Source of the DNA: Taeniopygia guttata
Lineage: Eukaryota; Chordata; Aves; Passeriformes; Estrildidae
NCBI RefSeq assembly: GCF_048771995.1
Contig: NC_133030.1
Span: forward strand, 11,238,001-11,302,000
DNA length: 64,000 nt
Direction: 5' to 3'
The notes under the pieces were generated by a model. It was not told where the DNA came from and did no database searches. It saw nothing but the letters and a program-made list of their open reading frames with translations. Positions within the stretch are counted from its first letter, which is position 1, and the number at the start of each line of letters is the position of its first letter. A program made the translations under genes and the position numbers. Below are positions 22,721 through 34,134 of the stretch, piece by piece.

Positions 22721-24989
22721 TTCAATAAATTTGTGTATTACTGCAATTCCAACTTATCACTGCTCTGAAGTCTACCGTGTAGTTTCAAGTTGTGATTTAG
22801 GTGCATCAATAAAATGTTTCGTCCACTGCCCATCCCTTGTTTTGCTGACATTTATTGAAATTCAGAATGGCCCAAATAACAACAAAGGCATTTTGAATGT
22901 ATCCCAACATGGAATGCCAGCAATCCATGTAGAGAAAATGGAAACCCTCAAATTAATGGGGAGATTAAAGAGTGCGCTGGATAAAAAGAGTATTTTAATT
23001 TAAACATCATTTTACACCATAGCCTGGAGTCCTGACCAGGTTAATGAGGGTTGCCAGTAACCACTATAGGAAATAGGATTGGGTAAGAAAGTAAAAACTG
23101 TCTTACAATCTTTGGGAAAGGAAGAGGAAGAACAGATGACAACAGAAGCTGAAGATGTACAAATGTGTTTCTGACCTGCTAAGCAAATTTGGGCTGGATC
23201 TGCCCATTCCTGTGCCCACTGACACACATGGCAGAGATGTGGGTGGCATCACACTCCTGTCCCTTTACTTCCCTGGCCCAAGGGACTGAGGAGCAAAATA
23301 GTTCCCTGTAAGGATGTCAGGAAAGGAGAAATGTGTTTTTTGTTTCCACACCCTTTGGCAGATGGATCTGGGTGGCTCATGGACGTGTAGTGTGCATGGA
23401 CTGGAGTGGGATGTTGTGGGTGGGTGGTGTTGGGTTCTGTCTATTTAGGAGACACAAAGTGAGGAAGAGCCTGAAGCTCTGTTCAGGAGGAAGTTGTGAA
23501 ACTGGAAGTGAAAGGCATGGGGCTGGAGGGATTTTGTGAAATCGGAAGTGCCTGAGGTGTTGAAGGACTGTGCTGAAAGCCTGTGGGGTGTGAAGGTGCA
23601 CTGAAAGAGCTCCTGAGCCCAGAGCTCCATGCTGAGGGCAGCACAAGCAGGGTTTGGCCATCTGGAACTGCTGAGGTGGGAAGTTTGGGTGCAAGGTTGG
23701 ATGAAGCAGTAGGGACTCCATAAGGTGCTGAACTGTGCTGGGAGAGGCTGTGGGTCAGAGGAGGACCCACTGTGGTGGTGGGTGCATGACAGCTGGGCAG
23801 GGACAGGAGGGAATGAGAAGTGCTCAGGGAGGTTGTGAAACCTCCAGCAAAGATGTTATGGGAGAGGACTTAAAATTTCTTTACCTGAGCAGCACTAAAA
23901 TCTCATCTTCAGGGGCTGTGGAATCAGACCAACTCAGGGCCTCAAGTAGGACACAACACCAGTGCAAAGTTTGTATGGACAGCTCTTGCAAGAATGGCTG
24001 AAGAAGGGAGAAGTAGTAAAAACTAATGTTTCCATGACACTGCAAAGAGGGGAGAGGGAAGTGGTTCAAATCTGAGTGGTCATACCCGCACAGAGGAGGT
24101 ATTTCCCCCACAAGTGATTGGCTGCCTGGAGGGTCACGCTGAAAACACCATGGCTTTTTAAACAGTGGCTGCCCAGCCCAGCGCTGCAGGATGACACAAG
24201 GACTCGAGCTGCATCCTGTGTCACACCATCCAGGGGACAACTTTGCCAGGTACAGGCGCTGAACTTCCCAGAAACGCAAAAAAGGTGAGAAATTCAGAGA
24301 TGGGTCTTTGACATTGCACTTTGATGGTTTTTGTCAGGCTTTGGGGAAGGGAGGTGAAACAAAAACAATGGAGGAAAAAAAGATCAAAAATTTACTTAGT
24401 TTTCTGTAGGTCAGGAATTGATGATAATAGTTTTCAATATAAGGAAAGCTTCATTCCAGGGACTCTTTTCCCTGTACAAGTGCTCTTGAACTGCTCTAAA
24501 TGCACTTCTGTAATATAAAAAGTCATTACTCAGACCTGTCATTACAACAACAGAACTTTCTGTCCATTGTCTGAGACACCTTTGTGGGGTCAGGGTTGTT
24601 CTGACTCAGGAACTAAAGGCAAGATTTGCAGGCAAATCACATGAAAGATGCTTAATCTCAAGGGAGAAAAAGATCACCTGGACTCAGGCTGCTGCTGTTT
24701 GAGGAGAGTTTTCACTTATTAGTTACATAAGGAAGAGGAATCACATCTTGAATGTGTTTTGGAAAAAGGAATTTAGTCTGTCCAAGGGAATATGATAAAT
24801 AAATGAGAATCGTGAGTGACTTTTACAGTGTTCTTCTTCACAGTCTGTAGAAGTAAGAGAAGGATTTCATCACTTCTATTACAGCAGGAGACAAAACTAT
24901 TGATGTTTTGTCATTTACCCATTGCAGCCATTTCTGTTCCTATCTTTATGCAGTCTTTATGCACATACAGCACTTTCCAGTGCTTAAAG

Positions 24990-25299
24990 GTGCTCCAAGA
25001 CAGCTGGAGAGGGACTTTGAAGAAGGTCTGGAGTGACAGGACAAGGAGGCGTTGTTTTAAACTGGAAGAGAGTGGATTTGAATTAGATCTTGGGGGGAAA
25101 TTATTCCCTGTGAGGGTAGTGAGGCACAGATCTCCCAGAGAAGCTGTAGCTGCCTTACTCCTGCAAGTGTCCAAGGCCAGGTTGGCAGGGATTTGGAGCA
25201 ACCTGGGATAGTGGAAGGTGTCCCTTGCTGTGGCAGGAGGTTGGAACAAAATGAGCTTTAAGATCCCTCTCAACCCAAACCATTCCATGATTCTATGAC
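24990..25299 (+). mobile_element. CR1 3' fragment
   Basis: A sense-oriented copy of about 310 bp extending into the ORF2 end (GGACTTTGAAGAAGGTCTGG) and finishing CCATTCCATGATTCTATGA. Confidence 0.92.
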
Positions 25300-25726
25300 A
25301 TGATCAATGGCACAAAGCCAATTAACATTGAGAATTATCACCTGTCATCAATCCCCAGTGGAGAGAGATGCACCTGTGGAGGCTGCAGTGAGCTGAGACA
25401 GAGCTTAGGTGACACTAAAATGTTCACACTCTCTTCAGATCGAGTGGAAATTTGGTCACACAGAAGCCAGGAAACCACTGAACCACCAGGCCTTCCTCTG
25501 TTCTCACAGCAGAAAAGCTGCACAGAACTTGAGGATATTTCTGCTAATTTCTGTAAAAATTTGATCATTTGTGGCCACCCCTGGAGCAGGTTGTGAGGGA
25601 GGAGCAACCACAGGGCTGCTCTCCACAGTGTTCATGTTAGAAGTGCTCAAGGTGCCATAAGAACTGAAGATGGGATCATCCAGCTCAGCAGTGTCAGAAG
25701 TTCCCTGGTTTCAATCAACCCTAAAG

Positions 25727-25862
25727 GAAATCATAGCATCCTCAAATAATTTGGGCTGAAAGGGACCTTAAAGCCCATCCAGTCCCACCCCCTGCCATGG
25801 ACAGGGACACCTTCCACTAGCCCAGGTTGCTCCAAGCCCCATCCAACCTGACCTTGAAATTC
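25727..25862 (-). mobile_element. CR1 3' end
   Basis: Reverse-complement terminus with TTGGGCTGAAAGGGACCTTA and GGTTGCTCCAAGCCCC. Confidence 0.9.
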
Positions 25863-26489
25863 CCTGCACCACACACTTCTTTTCCCTCCGTCCATGGGGT
25901 GACGTTCCTGGGGTGCTGGGATGGAACAGCAGTGATTCAGTCTGTGACGTTCTGGGTACTTTTGGAAGTCTGTCTCCATGTGTGCTGCTGCACCACAAAG
26001 AGAGAACAGAGGATTCATGCTGGCTACATGGTTCAGTGATTCACATCTTCCCAGAAAACCCCGATTCTTGTTCCTATCCTTTTTTTAACTTCTCTGCCTT
26101 CCATGTCCAAATTAACAGCTGGCTGGGAGACAGCAGAAAAACCACTGTATTTGTTCTCATCAGGCCATAAAAAATGTGTTAAACCCTTTTTTTTTCATCC
26201 CCAAGATTCTCAAGAAGATCTCAGTACCACGGGGAAGTAAACAGTGACTTAACTCATGGAGTAGTGTGGAAAAGTTATCAGAACCACAACTCCCATGTCC
26301 TGTGAGAACGAGATAATCTGTGGTTTCTTACATGTGGTTCTTGCAGTTTCTGAGGGAGAAGCTGAGGGCTCTGCCAGACCAAAATGTTTATTTGTTACTG
26401 TACATGGGACCCAGGAGAACCACATCAAATGGCATTTTAATAAAACAGAAATCACTCATCAGTGTAAAATACAACAAGTTGTTCTCATG

Positions 26490-26762
26490 GAATCACAGAA
26501 TTCCAGAGTGGTTTGGGCTGGAAGGGACCTTAAAGATCATCCAGTTCCAACCCCCTGCAACACATAGGGACATCTTCCATTATCCCAGTTTGCTCCAGCC
26601 TGGCTTTGGACACCTCTACGGATGGGGAAGCCACAGTTCCTCTGGGCAACCTGTGCCAGAGCTTCACCACTGTCCCAGAGAAGTATTCCAAATATCCCAT
26701 CTAAATCCACACTCTGTCAGTGTGAAGCCTTTACCCTCTGCCCTTTTACTCCGGTCTCTTGG
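26490..26762 (-). mobile_element. CR1 3' fragment
   Basis: Reverse-complement CR1 ending about 145 bp before the ATG of the first MRGPR, so it forms part of that gene's presumed intron. Confidence 0.92.
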
Positions 26763-26907
26763 TCTCTTCCAAATCAATTTATTTTGAGATTCCATGAAGT
26801 CAAGTTCTATCTACAAAGCCTTGGAACAAACCAAGGAATCCCTCTAGAAAAATCACCCTGGAGTTATCTCCTCTCCCCTCTCTGCTCCCAGGTCTGAGTC
26901 ACCCATT

Positions 26908-27864
26908 ATGAGACCCTCAGCCACACCAATCCTCCTTCCAACCACAGCCATCCATGCTCCTGGGACCAACCAGAGCGGGGCTGTGGGACAACCCGAGCCA
27001 TCCTACACTGTCCTCAAGTTCATGGAGAGCTTCTGCCTGCTGAGTGCTGCCTGTGGGATGGTGGGGAATGGCCTGGTCCTGTGGTACCTGGGCTTCCGCA
27101 TCCGCAGGAACCACTTCACTGTCTACATCCTGAACCTGGCAGCCGCCGACTTCGGGTACCTGCTGTGCATCGCCGTGGAGACTGTGCAGTACCTGATGCA
27201 GTTCAACGTGGGGGTGCAGTTTGGGATATTCCTCTTCCTGGATCTCTTCATGTATGGCACGGGCCTGTACCTGCTGACGGCCATCAGCATCGAGCGCTGC
27301 CTGTCTGTGCTGTCCCCCATCTGGTGCCGGACACACCGCCCAAAGCACCTGTCTGCCGTGGTGTCCGGCCTGCTCTGGGCCCTGTCCCTGCTTCTGAACA
27401 CTCTGGGATATGTTTTGTGCACCGTTCGCCCCTCTCGCAGGGTCTGCCAGCGCCTGCTCATCACCATCGGAGCCTTGGATTTCCTCGTCTGTGCGCCCCT
27501 CATGCTGATCTTCAGCCTCACCCTCTTCCTTCGGGTCAAGTGCAGCTCCCAGTCCTTCCAAACGGGCCGGCTCTTCACCATCATCATGCTCACCATCCTC
27601 CTCTTCCTCATTTTCGCCGTGCCCCTCAGTGTCCTTATCCTCCTGGACTTCTTGGGCCACAAGTTCATGTATTCCCCAGAGATTGGCTTTGTGTTGTCCT
27701 GCATCAACAGCACGCTCAACCCCGTCATTTACTTCTTGGTGGGAAGCTACAAGGATCGGAAATTCCGGCTCACCCTTAGGCTGGCATTCCAGAGGGCCTT
27801 CCAAGACTCAGCGGATGAGAGAGATGAGCGGGAAACGCGGGACACGATAACCATGTCATCCTAA
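26908..27864 (+). CDS. Mas-related G-protein coupled receptor (MRGPRH/MAS-like), intact
   Basis: A 318-residue rhodopsin-family receptor of the Mas-related group, which in other vertebrates senses peptides or amines at the plasma membrane of sensory and immune cells; the ligand here is unknown. Visible features: N-glycosylation site NQS (21-23), TM1 with GNGLVLWYLGF (53-63), TM2 NLAAADFGYLL, TM3 ending ISIERCLSVLSPIWCR (ERC at 129-131, the MRGPR form of DRY), TM7 NPVIYFLVGS (271-280), and an acidic/basic C-tail. The family's characteristic lack of the TM3-ECL2 disulfide fits. The ATG lies 17 bases after a strong acceptor (CTCTCTGCTCCCAG, exon from 26,892), so the 5' UTR is probably spliced. 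It sits tail-to-tail with the receptor at 29.8-30.8 kb and keeps all activation motifs, unlike the duplicated block to the right. Confidence 0.93.
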   Translation: MRPSATPILLPTTAIHAPGTNQSGAVGQPEPSYTVLKFMESFCLLSAACGMVGNGLVLWYLGFRIRRNHFTVYILNLAAADFGYLLCIAVETVQYLMQFNVGVQFGIFLFLDLFMYGTGLYLLTAISIERCLSVLSPIWCRTHRPKHLSAVVSGLLWALSLLLNTLGYVLCTVRPSRRVCQRLLITIGALDFLVCAPLMLIFSLTLFLRVKCSSQSFQTGRLFTIIMLTILLFLIFAVPLSVLILLDFLGHKFMYSPEIGFVLSCINSTLNPVIYFLVGSYKDRKFRLTLRLAFQRAFQDSADERDERETRDTITMSS

Positions 27865-29823
27865 AATCCTGCCTGGAATTTCTTGGTAGAACTGAAGAAC
27901 TCTGAAGTTCTTGGAAAGGTTCATCTCACCTGACCCTCAGTACCCTCTTTGTAGATATTTTAGGTCATTATTTTAAGTCCCCATCTGTGGCACATAAGCA
28001 CCTTGATCACAGAAGTTACCTGACCTATATTTAGGACACATTAAAAGTTCTTTTCTTTCCAGTGACTTCTAAATAATATTAATTTGATAAGGCTGAAATG
28101 TCTTGCTGTCTGAATTTCATCAAAGAAATCCTATTCGGGATAAATCCTTGTCATTCATAAACCCATAAATTCTGTGTTGCTTTTCACTCAGATCTCTGAA
28201 AATGAAATAATTTCAGATCTCTGAAAATGGTATCAACAATCCTCCTGTTGGAAGCAGACATAAAATTCCTGGAAAGTGAATCCATCTATCCCTCTTAACT
28301 TAGAATTCCCATGTCTGAGCACACACGCAGCCTTTTGTGGCTCACAGAGCTATTCTAGGCTTCTAATGTGAGCATTTCAAGGACTGAAAAGTTTCACATC
28401 CACCAAGTCCTTTTCTTCTCTGAACAAGGGATGTTTCCACACCACAGAGCAGAAAACTCCTTCCAACTTGCTTAAAAAATTTATTCACTGAATTTTATGC
28501 TTGCTTATTTTGTATTTCAAAGAAATACATGACTGGAAATTACTATTTTATATTATTATATTGTTGCATATTATTTTAATTTCCTCCAGCCCTTGGCAGA
28601 GTCTCTGTATTTATCTACATCATGAATTGGGTTGTAATTTCTTCCTTTAAAAGGACAGATCAGAATCCATAGGTTTTAAATCTCCTTTACCAATAGAAAT
28701 AAATCAAATGATAGTGGGAAAAATAGAGGAAACAGAATAAGGTAAATAAATACCATGATTTTCAAAAAATTATTCTCTAAAACAAATCCTTTGACAGGAA
28801 AAATGGGATTATTTGTGCTATCAGACTACCTAGCATTTATTCTTTTAACCAAAGTTATTAGAAAAAGTCAATGTGGGTAATTTTCTTTGAAAAACCTCAC
28901 AATTCATGTTCAAAATGTTCTGGTTTTGATATCGCAAATGGCTTTATCATTGTGACAAATGAAACATTTTTGTATTGTTAAAAAGACTGGAATTCTCTTT
29001 TTTGTTGGGTTTCTTTTTCCCCAGTGGGATAAAAATTGTATTTAAAGTTGTTTTTGTTGTTATCAGATTTATCAGCTGATAAAAACACACAGAATGTAAA
29101 CTCAGATAAATACTTTTTTTTTTTATTTAAGGCAGAGGAAGAACTTTTCAGTCAGGACAGAAAAGCCAAGTTTATTTTATAACACCTAGTTCCAGGTGGT
29201 TTTTGGTATAACACTGCTGTGCTTAGGTGAATAACTTTTCCTCCAATGATTCCAGAGGGAGCGGTACCAGCCCCTGTGTAACTGACCAAACTGTTTATGG
29301 GGATTTAGCACACGAGGGATATCCTTCTTCATCTGTCCTGCCCAAGAAAATCCTTTGTCATTCTAAATCTTTATTTTTTAATTTCCCCTGTACTTTCTTA
29401 TTTTTACCGTTTCTCTCCCATTCATTCTCTTCCTTAGTTTCCTTTTTTCTTTGTTGTATTTTTTCTTTTCTCTCTTTCTCTCTCACCCCCTTTCTCCCTT
29501 CCCCTTTTCTCTCTCTTTCTCTCTCTTTTTTCCTCTCCCTTTTCCCCAAATTGTAATTTTCACCCATCTCTTACCCATTAACACCCCAAATCCCACCATC
29601 ACCAAGCCAACACCCCTTGCTCTGCTGATTTTTGTAGAATTTGCTTCATCAACAGAGTTTATTCCCAATGGATGGGGCAGTGAGGGTAGTTCCATGGGGA
29701 ATAAATACAGGTGAGGAACAGGACTGAGCCTGGTTACGCTGCATGGAGTGCCCTTGTCTCCACATAGTTCAGGCTCTCTCTGAGGTGCCACATCTCCAGA
29801 AGTGCCTCATGTCCAGAAGTGCC
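27865..29823. other. Spacer between convergent MRGPR genes
   Basis: AT-rich sequence holding the 3' ends of both receptors; no further gene is seen. A T-run (29,114-29,124) and a long pyrimidine-rich stretch (about 29,440-29,548) are present. Confidence 0.55.
29440..29548 (+). repeat. Pyrimidine-rich (CTTT/CTCT) tract
   Basis: Nearly pure C/T on the plus strand over about 110 bp without an exact unit. It creates low-complexity frames on both strands. Confidence 0.8.
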
Positions 29824-30816
29824 TCAGAGAGCTGTCACCTCCACCACAGTGTCCCCAGGGCCGTGGCTCCCCTCGTCACTCTGAGCTTTCTCCTCAAACA
29901 CCCTCCGCAGAGCGACTCTGATGGAGCGCTGGAAGCGGCGGCGCCGGCAGCTCCCCACCAGCACGTAAATCACCGGGTTGAGGGAGCAGTCCAGAAATGC
30001 CAGCAACAAGGAGGGGTCTTCTGGGAATAAAGCACCAGAATCAGGGAGATGGAGGAAAACCTCCATGCAGAAAGGGATGCCAAAGGCAAAGAAGAACAGC
30101 AGGATGTTGAGCAGGATGGCCACAAAGAGCTTCCCCGGCTGCCGCCTCCGGGAGCCACAGCGCAGCTTGAGGAACAGGAACAGGTTGGAAACCAACATCA
30201 TGAGGGAAAAAAACACGGAAATGGCGAGGGCTACACCTGCAAGGATGTTCACAGAGTCTTTGGTGTAGGTGTGGGTGAGGTAGAGGGAGGACACAAAACC
30301 CCCTGCGAGGGCCCAGAGGGCCCCGCTGACGACGCCCGAGAGGTGCCGGGGGCGGTGGCAGCGGTACCAGATGGGGCAGAGGACGGAGACGCAGCGCTCC
30401 ACGCTGAGGGCTGCCAGCAGCCCCAGGCTGCTCAGGTCAAACAGGTGGCACAGGAGTTCCACCACAAACACAAAATCTACATAGAGAGGAGCAAGATGAA
30501 ACAAAGATGTGCAAAATGCTGCTAAGGTCAGAAAAGCCAACATAAGCAGGACAAACAGAAGGAGCAGGGAGAAGTCAGCAACAGCCAGATTCAGGATGTA
30601 GACAGTGAAAGGACTCTGCTTTGTGTGGAAGCCCAGGAACCACATGACCACCCCATTCCCCGCCAGACCACAGAGGGAAATCCCCAGGCACACCCCTGCA
30701 AAGGCAATCAAGGTGTAGGGAATGCTCAAGCATTGAGATGTGATATATTCCTCCCAGTCCATAGATCCATAAAGTGTATTGTTCAGGGTGAGGTTTGTTG
30801 TGCTGTTCTCCTCCAT
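29824..30816 (-). CDS. Mas-related G-protein coupled receptor (MRGPRH/MAS-like), intact
   Basis: A 330-residue receptor, choosing the ATG at 30,816. This gives a typical glycosylated N-terminus (NST, NLT and NNT within residues 4-14) and drops 34 upstream residues that would come from a spliced leader. Motifs: TM1 GNGVVMWFLGF, TM2 LNLAVADFSLLLLF, TM3 ending LSVERCVSVLCPIWYRCHRP (ERC at 140-142), TM7 NPVIYVLVGS, and an Arg-rich helix 8 followed by an acidic tail. A minus-strand acceptor (TTTCCCCTCTCCCTAG, exon from 30,866) and a possible donor at 31,052 would define a 5' UTR intron of about 186 bp. It is predicted to act at the plasma membrane through G proteins; the ligand is not inferable. 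It diverges strongly from the 26.9 kb gene outside the TM motifs, so the pair is old. Confidence 0.93.
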   Translation of the reverse strand: MEENSTTNLTLNNTLYGSMDWEEYITSQCLSIPYTLIAFAGVCLGISLCGLAGNGVVMWFLGFHTKQSPFTVYILNLAVADFSLLLLFVLLMLAFLTLAAFCTSLFHLAPLYVDFVFVVELLCHLFDLSSLGLLAALSVERCVSVLCPIWYRCHRPRHLSGVVSGALWALAGGFVSSLYLTHTYTKDSVNILAGVALAISVFFSLMMLVSNLFLFLKLRCGSRRRQPGKLFVAILLNILLFFFAFGIPFCMEVFLHLPDSGALFPEDPSLLLAFLDCSLNPVIYVLVGSCRRRRFQRSIRVALRRVFEEKAQSDEGSHGPGDTVVEVTAL

Positions 30817-31052
30817 GGTGAATGGTCTTGCTCCCAGCAGCTGCCTTTTCCCTTTCCCTCCACCTCCTAGGGAGAGGGGAAACCTGAGGGAAATAAGGGA
30901 CATCAGCATTCCCAGCACTTCCCATCAGTCTGCACAGCCCCATGCCAACCCCGGGAAGAACCCTCAGCCCTGTAGTGACCAGGACAGGGGCCCAGCCCTC
31001 CAGCCCTGACCCTAGACAGGAATCTCCCACCAGTCCATCCCTGGACTCCTAC

Positions 31053-33142
31053 CTCCAGTAGGAACAGCACTGTCACAGCAGCACCAGGAGAAAGGATTTG
31101 GGGATGGCTGCTGGAACCACTGGCTCTGCTTCAGCTCCAGTTCTGGTGCCTGGGTGCAGCCCTTGGCCCAGAGATCACATCCCATGGTCAGAGCCTCCCC
31201 TCACAATCTCCCCACATCAGTGACAACTTCCCCTCACATGTCCCAGGGACAGAGATCTCATCAGGAAGAGGTGGCATGTCATTGCCTTCCTCTCCTCCCT
31301 CCAGTTCTTCATGAGGAGCTGCTGATCTTTTATGATCCTATTAATTCAGGTACCAGGACTTTTGAATTTTAAACATCATTTACTGGATGTAAAACAATGA
31401 AAATGAAAGGACAGCACAGATAATATTATGTCCCTTTGGGTGCTGGGAATCCTGGGTCAAAACCCTCCTCTGGTGAGGGCAGATCCTGTGCATGGAAGGG
31501 ATACTCCACTATGATCTGTTCAGCTATTACAGCGTTTTTGCTATGGTTGAAATGAGCTGTCTGTTGACAGTTCCAAGAGCTCCTCATTCCTTCTGGGAAA
31601 AGCAGTTTGTGTCAGGTTGCTCTTAGAAACTCTAACTATGAAATAATGCCTTTGAATGAGTGCAAATTGCCCCCTATCATTCCACAGGGAGATTTTCTGC
31701 TTCAAATCTAGTTTTTCCACATGTATGCTGCAATTTCTGTGACCCTGGGCCTTCACCATGCAGTTTCCAAGAGGATTCATGCAATAATCAATTCTGTGCC
31801 TGAGATGGAGCACAGCAACAGAACAGAGGGATGATTTAGGATTTCAGCAATGTAATTTCTGCTGAGAAGAGGCAAATCAATGCTGCTCTTCTGGCTTTAA
31901 TCCTTAGAAAGTTGCAGGTTTCCCCTGAGTCATCTTCCACACTCCCTTGGCAGTCAGACAGCAGCCTAAGTGAATTCCAAGGAACTCCTAGAAAGCTGAG
32001 GTGAGATGATTCCTACCCAGGTTGACATGTGCCTCAGGGATTTGGAATGCTCCTGCTGGAAACTGGCATATATGGTGGCCCCGGGACCAGAACTGTCACC
32101 TCTCTTCCCTGCTGACACCATTTTTGTGTCCTTAGCTATGGAATCTCACATCTCCCACAGCCCAGTCCTTTCAAGGGCAAACACTTCATGATCCAGGAGA
32201 TGACAGTACTCCAGTAGAGGTGAAGAGGGATTTTGGACAAGGGCATGGAGTGACAGGACATGGGGGAACAGTTTCCCACTGACAGGGGATGGGTTGACAT
32301 TGGATATTGGGAAGGAATCCTTCCCTGTGAAGGTGGTGGGGCCCAGGCACAGGTTGCCCAGAGGGGTGGGGTCAGGTAAAAACAAACACAAATGCTCCCA
32401 TGTCTGAGGAGGAGGAGGAGGAGGAGCCCTAATGAAGGGCTGGAAAGAGGATCACAGCACCCCAAAATATGGTCCCTGATAGCTTTCATTGCATCATTAA
32501 GGGGTTGGCAGTAATTAGGGTGGGCTCTTAAGTGCTGGTAACCTGGCTGCAAGAAACTGAGTGCTGTCCTCCCCTTGGGCTGTGTCAGCCTGCACTGGAA
32601 TGACAGAAATAGGAATCCCCAGCTCAGATGGCTTTCTTGGGGCCAGGAAGGTTTTTGGCAATGATCCCAGATCTCTTCCCAGAATGGGAGTTGTTTCTGA
32701 GAAGCAGCCAAATGCTTCAGCAGTGCTGTGAGCACTCGCAGCACTGCCAGCAGTCCAGTGCCACCAGCACCACCAGCAGCTCTCTGCAGCTGCAGGGACA
32801 GTGACCCCTCAGGGTAGGGAAATGAGGAATGGCAGAAACCTGCCGAGAGAGGGAAAGCATTTGGAGACTGTCACATTTGGAAGACTGTTTCTAGTCAGGA
32901 GGAAATGAGCAGCCACTCAAAGAAATCTGCATGTCGAGCTACTTCCGCTGTGGCAGAAAAAAAGTCAAGACAAACAACCCTGAGGAAGTCAAATTCTGGC
33001 GTGGCCAAAGATTACATTTCTGATTCTCCTGCCGAGCCTTGCAAAACAGCCACGGGACAGGGCACAGAGAGGAGCCAGCAGGACAGGAATGGGGAGCTCC
33101 TGGTGATCTGGGCACTTTCTCTTCATGTCACTGACCTGGCAG
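31053..33142. other. Upstream flank of duplication unit A
   Basis: No gene is seen. The interval holds a CR1 fragment at 32.2 kb and a (GGA)n run at about 32,408-32,424. From about 31,580 it is clearly homologous to 42,170-43,750, for example the shared GGGATGATTTAGGATTTCAG. Confidence 0.6.
32195..32372 (+). mobile_element. CR1 fragment, shared with unit C
   Basis: Sense-oriented ORF2-end fragment stopping at CAGGTTGCCCAGAGG without the terminal tail. The equivalent truncated copy at 42,795-42,972 shows it predates the A/C duplication. Confidence 0.88.
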
Positions 33143-33242
33143 GAGCTGCTTTAGGACGTGGATCCCAAAGGAGCAAGAGGTTCCAGGAAGCGCCGCTGAT
33201 CTGCACAGACCCCTTTGCCTGCTGCTGCCCCACAGGGAACAG
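33143..33242 (+). other. Probable 5' UTR exon of the 34.1 kb receptor
   Basis: A 100-bp segment bounded by an acceptor (ACTGACCTGGCAG) and a donor (AACAG/GTCAGT). Units C (43,755-43,854) and F (60,124-60,223) have the same boundaries and length, and unit B has a diverged copy. Conservation of both splice sites suggests a spliced leader exon, but transcription is not shown. Confidence 0.45.
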
Positions 33243-34043
33243 GTCAGTGGAATGTTTTCCTTCCTCCCTACCCACCTTCCTCTCCTCCAGCAGCTGCTCT
33301 GCTCCTGCCACCCTCTCCCAGTGACCCCAGTGCCCTCCCCAGGTCCTCTCTCTTCTCCTGTGCATCCCGCCTGTATCCTAATACTGAAATGGGCCTGAGC
33401 AAACTTTATAACACATTGCAAAGCATTTGGAAGCAGTAATTCTTTACCTGCAAAGGACACAGAAAAATCTCTTCTTGTATTGTGTGTATGGTTAGACTTT
33501 ACAACAGGTTATTAATGCATTATAACCACATTTTGCATTGAAAAGTGTTGCTTATCTAATACATAAACACCATTTTCCTAGAATTCATTTCCATGCATCC
33601 TCCTCCTCCTGGAAATCCTTTTAGGATCCTGGAGGTTTATTGGGAGGCGTCTCTCTGGTGGTCATAGTCAATGAATGATGCTGTATTAAAGATGACCTTA
33701 CCTTGAACTTTTTCTCCAGCTATGCACTGTTGCTTCTTGTTCCAGAACTTGCCCCAAAACCCCTAAAGGCCTCCTTATCTGTTTCTGCACTGGTTCCTGC
33801 CATGTTTATCATCCTGTGTGTCTGGCTTTACATCCTTTTATCTTTTTTTGACTCTTTACTTTTGAACAACTTCATAAGAACTGACAAGTTTTATTTTCTG
33901 TGTTATTTCTCAGCCTCCTCCCAAACCTGCCCAACCATCCCACCTTCCTCTCACACCCCACAATTTCTATCACCCTCCTCCCCTGCACATCTCACTCCTC
34001 CCCACTGAATCCTTCCCACTGCAGGGAGCTGCTGTGGAGCCTC

Positions 34044-34091
34044 ATGGTCCATCCCTGGATTCTCCAAGCACTGACTCCCCATCCACTCTGA
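34044..34091 (+). promoter_or_regulatory. Conserved 15-codon upstream ORF
   Basis: The uORF encodes MVHPWILQALTPHPL and stops 43 bases before the receptor ATG. It lies in the same exon, which begins after the acceptor CTTCCCACTGCAG (exon from 34,025). All six receptor copies have it with at most the last residue changed, so it may damp translation of the receptor. Confidence 0.6.
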
Positions 34092-34134
34092 CCACAGCCA
34101 GGGACACATCCCACCGCCTGCCCAGCGTCCATCC

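Larger units (their letters stand above)
20283..26890. other. CR1-rich intergenic region
   Basis: No gene is recognised between the OR cluster and the first MRGPR. Six CR1 fragments in both orientations, short A-runs (20,949-20,966 and 22,328-22,340) and otherwise unique sequence are present. Confidence 0.55.

Noticed and set aside
26917-27804. 295-codon minus frame antisense to the 26.9 kb receptor
   Set aside because: Shadow of the receptor codons; highly charged, no domain, while the plus frame has all MRGPR motifs.
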